Positions 8,732 through 18,024 of a stretch of 64,000 nucleotides of DNA are shown here, in pieces. Below the pieces are notes generated by a model, which had not been told where the DNA came from, did no database searches, and saw only the letters and a program-made list of their open reading frames with translations. A program made the translations under genes and the position numbers. Position 1 is the stretch's first letter. The number at the start of each line of letters is the position of its first letter. The DNA comes from Bacillota bacterium (GTDB lineage: Bacteria > Bacillota > UBA4882 > UBA8346): NCBI GenBank assembly GCA_023401925.1, contig JAEXDA010000037.1, positions 62,001-126,000 of the forward strand, in the 5' to 3' direction.

Positions 8732-10143
8732 TGAGAGTCAAACGTTATGTCGCTGATTCCATTCAAGAAGCTATTACTCGAGTTAAAAATGATTTAGGAC
8801 GAAACGCTATTATTTTACATACCAAACCTTTCAAGGAGGGCGGTTTTTTAGGGATGTTTTCTCAACGGCGGTTTGAAGTTATTGCTGCGGTTGATGAAAA
8901 AATCGGAGAGAATCGTCCCAAAAAAGCCGATCCTGTTCAAGAAAACGTTACTGTTTCTCCTGCTTCTAATATAAATTCAATTTCACAAGCCTCACCTACA
9001 GTTGTTAGCGGAAACGTAGCTCAAGAAATGGCGCCGTTGGTTGTGGGTACACCGGTGATCGCTCAACCCGCACTTCAGCCAGTGATTACCCAAACGCAGC
9101 CTTCGGTACCAAGCATCATAAATATTCAATCTCAGCAAGGAATCATAAATCAAACCAAAATGCCTACGCCGTCAGTGATTTATACCAATGCCGAACCGGC
9201 AGTCAATTTCCCAAATAATGTACCATCCAATGAACCAACGCTAACGTCATTACAAGAAGAAATTGCCGAAATGAAAGAACTCATTCGGCAAGTAGCGAGA
9301 AAGAAGCCAATGGGACAAACCCAGCCCTCTGCTTTTGCCAATTCGAATTCCGGCGAAAGGAATAACGTTGCCTTGGATAATTTTCGCCAATATTTACAGC
9401 ATCTTGGATTCGAAGGAGAACTCATCGACTATCTGCTCCTTCAAATCCCAAGTTATCTTCTTGAAAGTAATGGAGCGGAAGATGGTGGATGGGCAGCTTA
9501 TTGCCGGCAAGTTCTTTCTTCCCGGTTGATGTTTTCTGAACCCATTCAGCTGGGGACTCAGGGTGAACAACAAATCATGGCCTTGATTGGACCGACAGGC
9601 GTTGGGAAAACTACGACCATTGCTAAGCTGGCTGCAAATTATAATTTGTTTGAAGGCAAGAAGGTTGGCTTAATTACAATTGATACTTATCGGATCGCGG
9701 CGGTTGAACATTTAAAAACTTATGGCGATATCATTAATCTTCCGGTAGAAGTGGTTTATAAACCGGCAGATTTAAGTCAATCATTTCAAAATCTACATGA
9801 TTGCGATCTGATTCTCATTGACACCGCCGGGCGTAGTCCCCATAATCAAGCCATGATGGATGAATTGAAGAAATTCTTGTCTCATTCCAAGATTGGCTTG
9901 ATATTGCTGGCTATCAGTGCTACGACAAGATACCAAGATATGATGAGTATAGCGGAAAATTTTTCACAGATTGCTTATACTCATTTGATTTTTACCAAAC
10001 TTGATGAAACCGATAGTTTTGGATCCATAGTTAGTTTGGCTTGGAAAATTCGCAGGCCGATTTCATATTTAACCACTGGCCAAAATGTTCCGGATGATAT
10101 CGAAATTGCTAAATCGGATAAACTACTTTCCCATTTAATATAA
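8731..10143 (+). CDS. flhF: Flagellar SRP-type GTPase FlhF
   Basis: FlhF is a signal-recognition-particle family GTPase that helps place the flagellum. The N-terminal B domain begins MRVKRYVADSIQEAITRVK with LGRNAIILHT. A long low-complexity Pro/Gln/Ser/Asn linker (about 70-190) follows, then the NG domain with P-loop GPTGVGKT (287-294), DTYRIAAVEHLKTY, DTAGRSPHN (G3), and TKLDETDSFGSI (G4). The last part GQNVPDDIEIA is the conserved closing motif. It overlaps flhA by one base and is followed by its regulator flhG after 46 bases. The linker is longer than in many relatives. Confidence 0.96.
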   Translation: MRVKRYVADSIQEAITRVKNDLGRNAIILHTKPFKEGGFLGMFSQRRFEVIAAVDEKIGENRPKKADPVQENVTVSPASNINSISQASPTVVSGNVAQEMAPLVVGTPVIAQPALQPVITQTQPSVPSIINIQSQQGIINQTKMPTPSVIYTNAEPAVNFPNNVPSNEPTLTSLQEEIAEMKELIRQVARKKPMGQTQPSAFANSNSGERNNVALDNFRQYLQHLGFEGELIDYLLLQIPSYLLESNGAEDGGWAAYCRQVLSSRLMFSEPIQLGTQGEQQIMALIGPTGVGKTTTIAKLAANYNLFEGKKVGLITIDTYRIAAVEHLKTYGDIINLPVEVVYKPADLSQSFQNLHDCDLILIDTAGRSPHNQAMMDELKKFLSHSKIGLILLAISATTRYQDMMSIAENFSQIAYTHLIFTKLDETDSFGSIVSLAWKIRRPISYLTTGQNVPDDIEIAKSDKLLSHLI

Positions 10144-10189
10144 TTCATTCGCTACAAAGGAGTATTTTTAGATTTTAGAAGAGGTGGCT

Positions 10190-11053
10190 ATGGCGGACCA
10201 GGCTGAACGATTACGGGAAATTGTTAGGGGTGCTGGCAATAAGAATCTTACAAATCAAACGCGCGTTATCGCTGTAACCAGTGGTAAAGGTGGAGTCGGC
10301 AAAACCAATTTTTCGGTGAATATGGGAATTGCCCTTGCTAAACTTGGTGCCAAACCGTTGTTGGTTGATGCGGATTTGGGACTAGCCAACGTGGATGTAA
10401 TTATGGGAGTACTCCCCCCTTATAACTTGGGACACGTTATCTTAGGCGAAAAGAGAATCACGGATGTAATGATCAATGGTCCTGCAGGATTACGGGTTAT
10501 TGCCAGTGGATCCGGAGTTTATAAGCTCGCTAATTTGAGTGAAAAAAGTTTGGAACAATGTTTGCTGGAACTAAATGAAATTGAAAAATATGCCGATATA
10601 ATGATAATAGATACCGGAGCCGGTTTATCCAAAAACGTTTTAAAATTTGTGCTTGCCGCCGGGGAAGTTGTTGTTGTTACTACACCTGAACCGACAGCAA
10701 TCACGGATGCATATGGCTTGATAAAGGTGGTAGCAAGCAGTGATCCCAATACTTTGATTTGGCTTGTGGTCAATATGGTCAAAAACGACAATGAAGGCAG
10801 TCAAGTCGTGGATAGGCTCTCTACTGTATCCAAACGTTTTTTGGGTATCGATTTGTTGCCACTAGGGTATATTCCGTACGATCCGATAATCCCGAGGGCG
10901 GTTAAGGAACAGCAACCTTTTATTATTAGCCATCCGCGCTCGATGGCGGGTCAATCGGTAGATCAAATCGCTCGAAACCTATTGAGTAACGGTATGGAAA
11001 GCTTACATCATTCAACGGGCTTTTTTGACCGCTTGATTGAGAAATTTCGTTAA
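10190..11053 (+). CDS. flhG: MinD-like ATPase FlhG (YlxH)
   Basis: FlhG is a ParA/MinD-type ATPase that stimulates FlhF GTPase activity and limits flagellar number or pattern. The deviant Walker A GKGGVGKT spans residues 32-39 and is followed by DADLGLANVDVIMG and the switch motif IIDTGAGLS. The N-terminal segment QAERLREIV resembles the FlhF-activating peptide of this family. A GTG at 10184 is possible, but ATG 10190 has the GAGGTGG site at proper distance. About 287 residues, family size. Encoded directly after flhF as usual. Confidence 0.94.
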   Translation: MADQAERLREIVRGAGNKNLTNQTRVIAVTSGKGGVGKTNFSVNMGIALAKLGAKPLLVDADLGLANVDVIMGVLPPYNLGHVILGEKRITDVMINGPAGLRVIASGSGVYKLANLSEKSLEQCLLELNEIEKYADIMIIDTGAGLSKNVLKFVLAAGEVVVVTTPEPTAITDAYGLIKVVASSDPNTLIWLVVNMVKNDNEGSQVVDRLSTVSKRFLGIDLLPLGYIPYDPIIPRAVKEQQPFIISHPRSMAGQSVDQIARNLLSNGMESLHHSTGFFDRLIEKFR

Positions 11054-11067
11054 TTGAGGTAATGAAA

Positions 11068-11718
11068 ATGAGTTTTGAAAACGGTGACTATGTTGAAATC
11101 GAAATTTCAGACGGATATTTTCGAGGCGAGTATCCTAGCCGTATCGTTCGGGTTTTGGATACTAAATTGAATCTCGAAACGCCACGTTTGGCAGGAACTG
11201 CTATTCCATTGAAATTAGGTGCAGCATTAATCATTCATATTTGTAAAGAAGAAGCAAGGTATGTATTTAACGGCAGAGTGGTTGATTTGGCTGAAAAGGA
11301 TTCCGAGCATCTGACCGTTTCGATACCGGCTGCTATTGAACGGAGGGACCGTTCGGATGTAAGGCTAGCTACTCGGGTTCCGGTTGAGCTTCTTTATTTT
11401 TACAGGAACGAAATTCCGGTGGCTTCTTATAGTATAAACTCGGTAGATATCAGCGCTGGAGGGATAAGGATTGAAGCTCCCGAAGAGTATCCGTTGCATG
11501 CCAAACTTAAACTTTCGATTATGCTACCGGATTGTAATGACGAAATCATGGCATATGCCGATGTAGTTAGAGTAGGGCGTTTAGAGCATCCCGAACCGGG
11601 TTCGCCGAATAATTTCTGGGCCAGTTTGCGCTATTTGAACATGTCGGACAGCAAGAAAAAGAAGATTCTGAAATTTATTTATAAGCAGCAGGAATTGCGT
11701 GTAAAAGGTCTAATTTAA
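11068..11718 (+). CDS. Flagellar brake-type PilZ protein (YcgR N-terminal plus PilZ)
   Basis: A two-domain protein of about 216 residues. The N-terminal half (about 1-95) resembles the YcgR/YpfB flagellar regulator domain. The PilZ part carries the c-di-GMP binding motifs ERRDRSDVR (Arg-rich, about 110-118) and VDISAGGIRIE (D-x-S-x-G-G). Known members bind c-di-GMP and slow the motor. ATG 11068 has GAGGT seven bases upstream; ATG 11062 would be too close to it. It sits where cheB lies in B. subtilis, between flhG and cheA, and ends 20 bases before cheA, so it is probably co-expressed with the chemotaxis genes. Confidence 0.88.
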   Translation: MSFENGDYVEIEISDGYFRGEYPSRIVRVLDTKLNLETPRLAGTAIPLKLGAALIIHICKEEARYVFNGRVVDLAEKDSEHLTVSIPAAIERRDRSDVRLATRVPVELLYFYRNEIPVASYSINSVDISAGGIRIEAPEEYPLHAKLKLSIMLPDCNDEIMAYADVVRVGRLEHPEPGSPNNFWASLRYLNMSDSKKKKILKFIYKQQELRVKGLI

Positions 11719-11737
11719 CCCTTGAGGGGGAAGGATT

Positions 11738-13687
11738 ATGGAAGTTTCCCAATATTTGAGCGTTTTTATTGATGAGAGTCAAGAACATCTCCAAACATTG
11801 AATCAATCATTGCTGGAACTGGAGCATGATCCGGATAATGCTGCCGTTTTGGATAAGATTTTTCGCGCCGCGCACACTTTAAAAGGCGCCTCGGCGACCA
11901 TGGGTTTTAATAAAATGAGTAACTTGACTCATGCCATGGAAGATGTATTAAGTAAACTTCGATCCAAAGAAATCACCCTAAATCCCGAAATCACCAATTC
12001 ATTGTTTGAATCTGTGGATTTACTTGAAATTTTAGCAAATAAAATTGGTGAAGGAATTGAAGAGGATATTGAAATTACCGGAGTCGTTCAGGGCTTACGC
12101 CGTTTTGTCAACGGAGATATGGCAGTAGCGCAACCTCAGGGAGAACGGCGTCAAAATCTGCAGTTACGCTATGCAGAAACCGAGAAAGAACAAATTCAGG
12201 CTGCGGTTGCCGGTGGAGCTAAATTTTATCATCTCCATGTGACGCTGGTTGAAAATTGTCTATTAAAAGGCGCCCGTGTATTTATGGTGTTACGGGAGAT
12301 AGAAAGATTAGGAACGATTATCCGCAGCATTCCGACAGTAAAAGATTTGGAAGATGAACATTTTGATCTACAGTTCATTATCGGAGTGGTTTCGACCAAC
12401 TCAACGGATGATTTTGTTAGAGCCATTACCAATATTATGGATATCGATAAAGTTTCCGCCGAGGAACCCAAAATCGATCAGTTACTCACCGAGAAGCGGG
12501 TTTTGGAAACTGTTGAACATGATAAGGGCAAGATTAGCCCTCAACAAACAGTTCGGGTAGAAATAAAGAAACTTGATGATTTGATGAATCTAGTCGCTGA
12601 GCTTGTTATCAGCCGTTCGAGGTTGGAAGCCCTGGGGACGACGATTGGTTCCAGGGATTTGAATGAAGTTGTCGAACAAGTTGGCCGTCTCACCTTGGAT
12701 CTGAGAGATAGTGTTATGCGGGCCCGCATGGTTCCAATCGACACCGTATTTTCCCGGTTTCCCCGTTTGATAAGAGATTTGTCGCGTGAACTTGGAAAAG
12801 AAATCGAGCTTGAAATTCATGGAGCCGAAACAGAGCTAGACCGGACTGTAATCGATGAAATTGGCGATCCGTTGGTCCATGTGATTCGGAATGCAGTGGA
12901 TCACGGCATTGAAACAACGGAAGAACGGGAACGGAATAACAAATCGCCCAAAGGAAAAGTTGTTTTAAATGCCTATCAAGAAGGCAATAGTGTCATCATA
13001 ACCATTCAAGATGACGGTAAAGGGTTTGATGTCAGGCGAGTTAAGGAAAAAGCTTTGAGAGCAGGTCTCTTATCTGCCGAAGCCCTTAACGAAATGGATG
13101 ATCAAGATGTTTTAGAGGTTACATTTTTGCCCGGTTTTTCCACAGCGGATAAAGTGACCAATGTTTCCGGCCGAGGCGTGGGAATGGATGTCGTAAAATC
13201 GAAAGTAGATTCTTTGGGCGGATTTGTAAGCATTGAATCGGTTTATGGCGAAGGTTCCTTGATTACCATTCGTTTACCTTTAACTTTGGCGATTATTCAG
13301 ACACTGATGATTCAACTTGGGAAAGAGATTTATGCAATTCCCTCCAGTTATGTTGAACAGATTGTCAGCCTTAAACCAAATGAAATCAGGCGCATCAACA
13401 AGCAGGAAGTTCTGATGCTGCGCGGTGAGGTCATTCCGCTGCTTCGTTTGCAAGATATATTAGGAACTCCTGATGCAATAAATCAGCAGTTGGATGATTT
13501 GGATGTAGTCATTATTCGGACCGGTGATCGTTTAATCGCTTGTGTGGTTGATTCTTTATTAAGGCAGCAGGATGTGGTTATTAAATCACTGGGTGGTTAT
13601 CTTGGTTCGATTAAAGGGATAGCCGGAGCAACCATTCTTGGAGATGGTAAAGTCGCCTTGATTTTAGATATGAGGGCGGTCGCTTAA
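11738..13687 (+). CDS. cheA: Chemotaxis histidine kinase CheA
   Basis: CheA phosphorylates CheY in response to receptor arrays. Domains in order: HPt P1 with phosphosite His46 (AAHTLKGASATMG), a CheY-binding-like P2 (about 160-245), dimerization P3 (about 275-335), the ATPase P4 and the CheW-like P5 (about 515-649). P4 has its N-box from about residue 372 (DEIGDPLVHVIRNAVDHGIE), G1 near 426 (DDGKGFD) and GRGVGMDVV near 478. The length of 649 is normal. ATG behind GAGGGGGAAGGA. The next gene cheW starts 62 bases later. Confidence 0.97.
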   Translation: MEVSQYLSVFIDESQEHLQTLNQSLLELEHDPDNAAVLDKIFRAAHTLKGASATMGFNKMSNLTHAMEDVLSKLRSKEITLNPEITNSLFESVDLLEILANKIGEGIEEDIEITGVVQGLRRFVNGDMAVAQPQGERRQNLQLRYAETEKEQIQAAVAGGAKFYHLHVTLVENCLLKGARVFMVLREIERLGTIIRSIPTVKDLEDEHFDLQFIIGVVSTNSTDDFVRAITNIMDIDKVSAEEPKIDQLLTEKRVLETVEHDKGKISPQQTVRVEIKKLDDLMNLVAELVISRSRLEALGTTIGSRDLNEVVEQVGRLTLDLRDSVMRARMVPIDTVFSRFPRLIRDLSRELGKEIELEIHGAETELDRTVIDEIGDPLVHVIRNAVDHGIETTEERERNNKSPKGKVVLNAYQEGNSVIITIQDDGKGFDVRRVKEKALRAGLLSAEALNEMDDQDVLEVTFLPGFSTADKVTNVSGRGVGMDVVKSKVDSLGGFVSIESVYGEGSLITIRLPLTLAIIQTLMIQLGKEIYAIPSSYVEQIVSLKPNEIRRINKQEVLMLRGEVIPLLRLQDILGTPDAINQQLDDLDVVIIRTGDRLIACVVDSLLRQQDVVIKSLGGYLGSIKGIAGATILGDGKVALILDMRAVA

Positions 13688-13749
13688 TCTTTCTGTGATG
13701 GACTTTTAGCGCAGTTGGCTCGAAAGCTTTTGTAAAAGGAGGAACAGGA

Positions 13750-14244
13750 ATGAAAGGCAAGACCGAGGTACACGAGGAAACACGTCAACTTGTAATTTTT
13801 AAACTGGGTGATGAGGAATTTGGCGTTGATATTTTACAAGTTCGAGAAATAGAGCGGTTGGGTCAAGGGATCACCAGGGTTCCCAAATCTCCTGAGTTTG
13901 TGGAGGGAGTTATTAACTTACGTGGAGAAATCGTTCCGATCGTTGATTTAAGAAAACGGTTTGGACTGGTGGTCCATGCAATCGGACATGAGTCAAGAAT
14001 TGTTATCGTTGAAGTCAGCGGGAATCAAATCGGAATGATGGTGGATCAGGTCATGGAAGTTTTACGCGTACCAGTATCCTCCATTGAACTTGCGCCTTCC
14101 ATCACCAAGGGCGTGGATGCTTATTTCTTAAGCGGAGTGGTCAAAATCGGCGAGCGATTAATTATTCTTCTGGATTTGGAACGCGCGCTTTCGGCGGAAG
14201 AAGTTAAAGAGCTTAATGAAATGCAGGGTGAGTCGGAGGGCTAA
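13750..14244 (+). CDS. cheW: Chemotaxis coupling protein CheW
   Basis: CheW links chemoreceptors to CheA. The 164 residues contain a single CheW domain: LVIFKLGDEEFGVDI, VREIERL, VPKSPEFVEGVINLRGEIVPIVDLRKRFG, and the late ILLDLERAL. A strong AAAGGAGGAACAGG site precedes ATG. The short acidic tail (EEVKELNEMQGESEG) is outside the domain and its coding sequence carries the ribosome site for cheC. Confidence 0.96.
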   Translation: MKGKTEVHEETRQLVIFKLGDEEFGVDILQVREIERLGQGITRVPKSPEFVEGVINLRGEIVPIVDLRKRFGLVVHAIGHESRIVIVEVSGNQIGMMVDQVMEVLRVPVSSIELAPSITKGVDAYFLSGVVKIGERLIILLDLERALSAEEVKELNEMQGESEG

Positions 14245-14245
14245 T

Positions 14246-14875
14246 ATGTTCACAATGAGAGACCTCGACCAGACACATTTTGATGTTTTAAAAGAAATTG
14301 GTAATATCGGGGCTGGACATGCAGCCACTGCCCTTTCCCAACTGGTGGCGGAGAAAATTGAGATGACCGTACCCGATGTCTCGATTATCCCCTTGACGGA
14401 TGCCAGCAATGTTTTCGGAGGTTCTGAAAACGAAGTAGTCGGTATCTATATGCGTGTTTTCGGGGACGCCCCCGGGAAAATTGTATTTTTGTTTTCGGTC
14501 CCAGAGGCAAAGACGCTGGTGGATCGAATTGCCCGGCGTCCTATTGGGACGACAAAGGAATTCCTTGAGTATGAACAATCCGCATTAAAAGAAATAGGAA
14601 ATATTATGACCGGCGCATATTTACATGCACTCACCCGGTTGACCGGATTACAACAAATATCATCCGTTCCCTTTTTTGCATGTGATATGGTTGGTGCAAT
14701 TGTGAATACAGCATTAATTGATTTAGGAATAATCGGTGATTACGCCTTGATGATAAAAACGCAATTTAGTCTAACTGATCGACAAATTAACGGACATTTC
14801 TTCCTTATCCCAGATCCGGGTTCGTTAGAAATTATCTTAAGAGCTCTGGGAGTCGGAACGGCATGGCAGAAGTGA
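14246..14875 (+). CDS. cheC: CheY-P phosphatase CheC
   Basis: CheC dephosphorylates CheY-P and binds CheD. Both active-site helices are present: HFDVLKEIGNIGAGHAATA and QSALKEIGNIMTGAYLHAL, each with the Glu and Asn that contact CheY-P. The frame stays open to ATG 14216 inside cheW, but ATG 14246 gives the normal 209 residues and has CGGAGGG a few bases upstream. The 3' end overlaps cheD by 13 bases, which fits a CheC-CheD partner pair made together. With FliY the system has two CheC-family phosphatases. Confidence 0.95.
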   Translation: MFTMRDLDQTHFDVLKEIGNIGAGHAATALSQLVAEKIEMTVPDVSIIPLTDASNVFGGSENEVVGIYMRVFGDAPGKIVFLFSVPEAKTLVDRIARRPIGTTKEFLEYEQSALKEIGNIMTGAYLHALTRLTGLQQISSVPFFACDMVGAIVNTALIDLGIIGDYALMIKTQFSLTDRQINGHFFLIPDPGSLEIILRALGVGTAWQK

Positions 14876-15345
14876 TTCGTGTTGGAATGGCCGAGCTTAA
14901 GGTCGGTAAATCTCCGGATAAAATTATTACCTTGGGACTTGGATCTTGTGTAGGAGTTTGTGCCTATGATTCAACATCCAAAATTGGTGGACTTGCTCAT
15001 ATTATGTTGCCCGACAGTTCTTTAGGGGTTTCGCCTATCAATCAAGCTAAATTTGCTGATACTGCAATACCGTTACTAATACAAGAATTAGAGAACCTTG
15101 GCGCTGTTTTCAATCAAATCATCATCAAAATTGTCGGAGGCGCTGAGATGTTCTCCACCAGTAGTCAGAATGTTCATCTGGGGGTGGGCGAGCGTAATAT
15201 TATGGCTGTTGAAGAGATCTGCCGAAGAATGAATCTGGAAATAACGGGCAAAAGTATCGGAGGCCATGCTGGAAAAAGTGTTTCTTTGGATTTGAATACC
15301 GGAGTAATTGAAGTAAAATCAATGAGTTCAACCTCCATTTTATAG
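14863..15345 (+). CDS. cheD: Chemoreceptor glutamine deamidase CheD
   Basis: CheD deamidates receptor glutamines and is controlled by CheC and CheY-P. The 160 residues have the catalytic Cys29 in GLGSCVGVCAYD, His46 in GGLAHIMLP and Thr23 just upstream of the loop, matching the Cys-His-Thr triad known from Thermotoga CheD. KIVGGAEMF and IGGHAGKSVSLDL are further family motifs. It overlaps the end of cheC by 13 bases. No ribosome site is needed beyond coupling; GGAGTCGG lies inside cheC. Confidence 0.95.
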   Translation: MAEVIRVGMAELKVGKSPDKIITLGLGSCVGVCAYDSTSKIGGLAHIMLPDSSLGVSPINQAKFADTAIPLLIQELENLGAVFNQIIIKIVGGAEMFSTSSQNVHLGVGERNIMAVEEICRRMNLEITGKSIGGHAGKSVSLDLNTGVIEVKSMSSTSIL

Positions 15346-15434
15346 AAGTTACTTATCGTTTTCGTAAACTTTTTACAAGGACGGAAATAAAACCAACGGG
15401 ATGGAGCGTATGTTAACGCAGTAGGAGGGTTGAA

Positions 15435-16229
15435 ATGTCAGTCGATAAAACCGCTCAGGGCGAGGAGATGTTATGGCAGAATTATTTATCGTCAAAATCT
15501 CCCGCAACCAGAGAAGCAATTATTTTAAGATATGCTCCACTTGTAAAATATGTTGCGGGGCGTGTGGCGATTGGTTTGCCATCAAATGTCGAGTTTGATG
15601 ATTTGGTTAGCTTTGGAATTTTCGGATTGATGGATGCCATTGAAAAATTTGATCCTATGAGGGGCATCAAATTTGAAACATATGCCATCGCCAGAATTCG
15701 CGGCGCTATTTTAGATGGATTACGGAGTAATGATTGGGTACCCCGGTCTGTAAGGCAGAAATCACGAGAGTTGGAAAGAATTTGCGCTGATCTTGAGAAT
15801 CGTCTGGGTCGTTCGGCAACCGATCAAGAAATCAGCGAAGCAATGGGTGTTAGCATTCATGAATTTTATCAACTCTTATCTGAAGTTAGTTGTACAACTT
15901 TAAGTTCTTTAGATGAACTGTGGCTGGTTCATTCCAATGATGACGATACGGTTCGTGTTTTGGACTTGGTTCGTAATAATGATAGCGAGGATCCTCTTCA
16001 TCAAGTGGAGATGGAAGAGATTAAGACCACTCTCGCTTCGGCAATTGATTGTTTACCCGAAAGGGAACGAATGGTTATCGCTTTATATTATTATGAAGGT
16101 TTGACACTAAAGGAAATTGGAGAGATTATGGAAATTTCCGAATCTCGAGTTTCGCAGATACATACCAAAGCGATATTTAGACTCCGTGGCCGCCTGAATC
16201 GTTGGCGGAAATCAATAGAGGAGGTGTAA
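15435..16229 (+). CDS. sigD: Flagellar RNA polymerase sigma factor SigD/FliA
   Basis: A 264-residue sigma-70 group 3 factor of the FliA/WhiG/SigD kind, which transcribes late flagellar and chemotaxis genes. Region 2 reads ILRYAPLVKYVAGRVA ... DDLVSFGIFGLMDAIEKFDPMRGIKFETYAIARIRGAILD. Region 3 contains WVPRSVRQKSRELE, and region 4 is LPERERMVIALYYYEGLTLKEIGEIMEISESRVSQIHTKA. ATG behind GTAGGAGGG. The gene is at the end of the flagellar-chemotaxis operon, as sigD is in B. subtilis. No anti-sigma FlgM gene is in the window. Confidence 0.96.
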   Translation: MSVDKTAQGEEMLWQNYLSSKSPATREAIILRYAPLVKYVAGRVAIGLPSNVEFDDLVSFGIFGLMDAIEKFDPMRGIKFETYAIARIRGAILDGLRSNDWVPRSVRQKSRELERICADLENRLGRSATDQEISEAMGVSIHEFYQLLSEVSCTTLSSLDELWLVHSNDDDTVRVLDLVRNNDSEDPLHQVEMEEIKTTLASAIDCLPERERMVIALYYYEGLTLKEIGEIMEISESRVSQIHTKAIFRLRGRLNRWRKSIEEV

Positions 16230-16233
16230 GAAA

Positions 16234-17646
16234 ATGGCGGATGAAAAAAGTACTGTTCCTATAACCGACCGTAATGGACGGTGCCGAATTCAGGTTTCTT
16301 CAAACAATATGGAGGCGAATTTATTTATTGATCCTCCAATCGGAGCCGGAAGTTGGCCAACACTAGACGAGGCGATGGATGCTATCCGTGCCGAAGGCAT
16401 TACTTTTGGAATTATACCAAGTGCTGTTGAAATGGCTGTAAAACAACGTCCTATGGGTGGACTCATCATTGCCAGAGGAAAAGCTCCTGTGGCCGGTAAA
16501 GATGCGGATATTAAGTATTTTTTTGAAACCGGGGTTTTTCGGAAAGCTTGTATTGAGGATGACACTGGTAAAGTTGATTTTCGTCAAATTCAAACCGTAC
16601 AGAATGTTACCGCAGGGCAAGTGATTGCGGAAAAGATTTTGGCAACCCAGGGCGATCCCGGGTCCGATATTCGCGGATGCGAGTTGTCGGCTGCTCCAGG
16701 CAAAGATAAGCTTATTAAGCTTGGGAAGAATGTGGAATGGATTGATGACGGTACGAAAATCATAGCCACGGGTGGCGGAGAACCGACAATTGTTAACGGT
16801 AAAGTGACGGTTCTGCCCATCTATGAGGTCAAGGGCGATGTCAATTTTGACAGCGGGAATGTAATTTTTTCCGGTAATTTAGTGATCCGGGGAAATGTTG
16901 AAAGCGGCTTTAAGGTTGAAGCGGAAGGGGATGTAACGATTTATGGTAATGTGGACACTGCTGATGTTAAATCAGGAGGGAATTTATTGATTCAAGGCGG
17001 AGTTTCCGGAATGGATAAATCGGAAATTTCTTGTGGGGGAGATTTTTCAGCGAAGTATATTGAACATGTTACGGTCAATAGTGAAGGCAATGTAACGATT
17101 AAAGAATCGATCATGCATTGTCAAGTAGGCGCCAATTCCAAAATTATCCTTGAAGGTGGAAAGGGTTTGATTGTCGGCGGCCTTTTACGTGCCGGAGAGG
17201 AAATATCGGCCAAAACCATCGGCTCCAGGCTTGGAACTGTTACCGAGTTGGATGTGGGAGTAAAACCAAAGACTAAACAAGAACTTCAGGATTTGGAAAG
17301 CCAGTTGAAACAGAATACCGATAGTTTGGAAAAAGCTGAAAAGGCCATTGTCATTTTAAGCAAGATTCCCAACTTACCGGATGATAAAAAAGAAATGTTA
17401 CAAAATTTGATAAAAACCTCTTATGCTTTAAAAGCACAAATAGCCGAAATTGAAACCGCCTGTCAAGTAATAACCAATGAAATTCAGAACCCTGCCCGTG
17501 AGAAAGGGCGGATTCGCGTAAAAGAAACCATGTATCCCGGTGTCCGGGTTACCATGGGGAAAACGACCATTATGATTCAGGATGAAATTAAATACGCATC
17601 TTTGGTATACAGCGAAGGAGAGATTCAAGTCCAACCCTATCGATGA
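16234..17646 (+). CDS. FapA-like DUF342 family protein
   Basis: A 470-residue protein of the DUF342/FapA family. The N-terminal part (about 1-170) is a mixed domain, the middle (about 190-350) is a right-handed beta-roll made of repeats such as GDVNFDSGNVIFSGNLVIRGNV, VEAEGDVTIYGNV and GGNLLIQGGV, and a coiled coil of about 75 residues follows (LQDLESQLKQNTDSLEKAEK). Relatives are known as polymerization or cell-surface assembly factors and are often found in flagellar operons of Clostridia. It begins four bases after sigD. Exact role in this organism is unknown. Confidence 0.85.
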   Translation: MADEKSTVPITDRNGRCRIQVSSNNMEANLFIDPPIGAGSWPTLDEAMDAIRAEGITFGIIPSAVEMAVKQRPMGGLIIARGKAPVAGKDADIKYFFETGVFRKACIEDDTGKVDFRQIQTVQNVTAGQVIAEKILATQGDPGSDIRGCELSAAPGKDKLIKLGKNVEWIDDGTKIIATGGGEPTIVNGKVTVLPIYEVKGDVNFDSGNVIFSGNLVIRGNVESGFKVEAEGDVTIYGNVDTADVKSGGNLLIQGGVSGMDKSEISCGGDFSAKYIEHVTVNSEGNVTIKESIMHCQVGANSKIILEGGKGLIVGGLLRAGEEISAKTIGSRLGTVTELDVGVKPKTKQELQDLESQLKQNTDSLEKAEKAIVILSKIPNLPDDKKEMLQNLIKTSYALKAQIAEIETACQVITNEIQNPAREKGRIRVKETMYPGVRVTMGKTTIMIQDEIKYASLVYSEGEIQVQPYR

Positions 17647-17663
17647 GAATTTGAGAGGTGGGA

Positions 17664-17996
17664 ATGATGTTTAAACCTCTGGATCTCCAAACTATAATGC
17701 CTCGTACGATTGATATCCAGCGTATTGAGCAAATCCATAACAGCCGCCCCCTTGTTTCCCAACAAGAGTTATCCCGGGAGGCTGTTAAACAATCACAGCA
17801 ACAACGCGAACAAGTATTACAGAACAAAGCATCTTCTGAAGGAAACTCCATTCGCGACGATAACGAGACTCCTGAAAGGAACGGGGAGCGCCGTTATCGT
17901 CGCTATGGGCAAAAGAAAAAAGGGGATTTCAATCAGGAGCAAATCGAAAAAGCCATCGATTCGAAACGTGGGCAACATATTGATATAAAACTTTAG
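17664..17996 (+). CDS. Small charged hypothetical protein in flagellar operon
   Basis: About 110 residues, hydrophilic, with a Gln/Arg/Glu-rich middle (QSQQQREQVLQ) and a basic patch (ERRYRRYGQKKKGDF), ending GQHIDIKL. I do not recognise a named family; short proteins ending in an IDIK(I/L/V)-type tail occur at this position in flagellar operons of related Bacillota, so it is probably real. GTG 17658 is in frame, but the GAGAGGTGGG site favours ATG 17664 or 17667. It follows fapA by 17 bases and precedes the SwrB-like gene by 28 bases. No membrane segment or signal peptide. Confidence 0.7.
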   Translation: MMFKPLDLQTIMPRTIDIQRIEQIHNSRPLVSQQELSREAVKQSQQQREQVLQNKASSEGNSIRDDNETPERNGERRYRRYGQKKKGDFNQEQIEKAIDSKRGQHIDIKL

Positions 17997-18024
17997 GCCG
18001 GATAAATACTGGAGGCTAAAAAAA

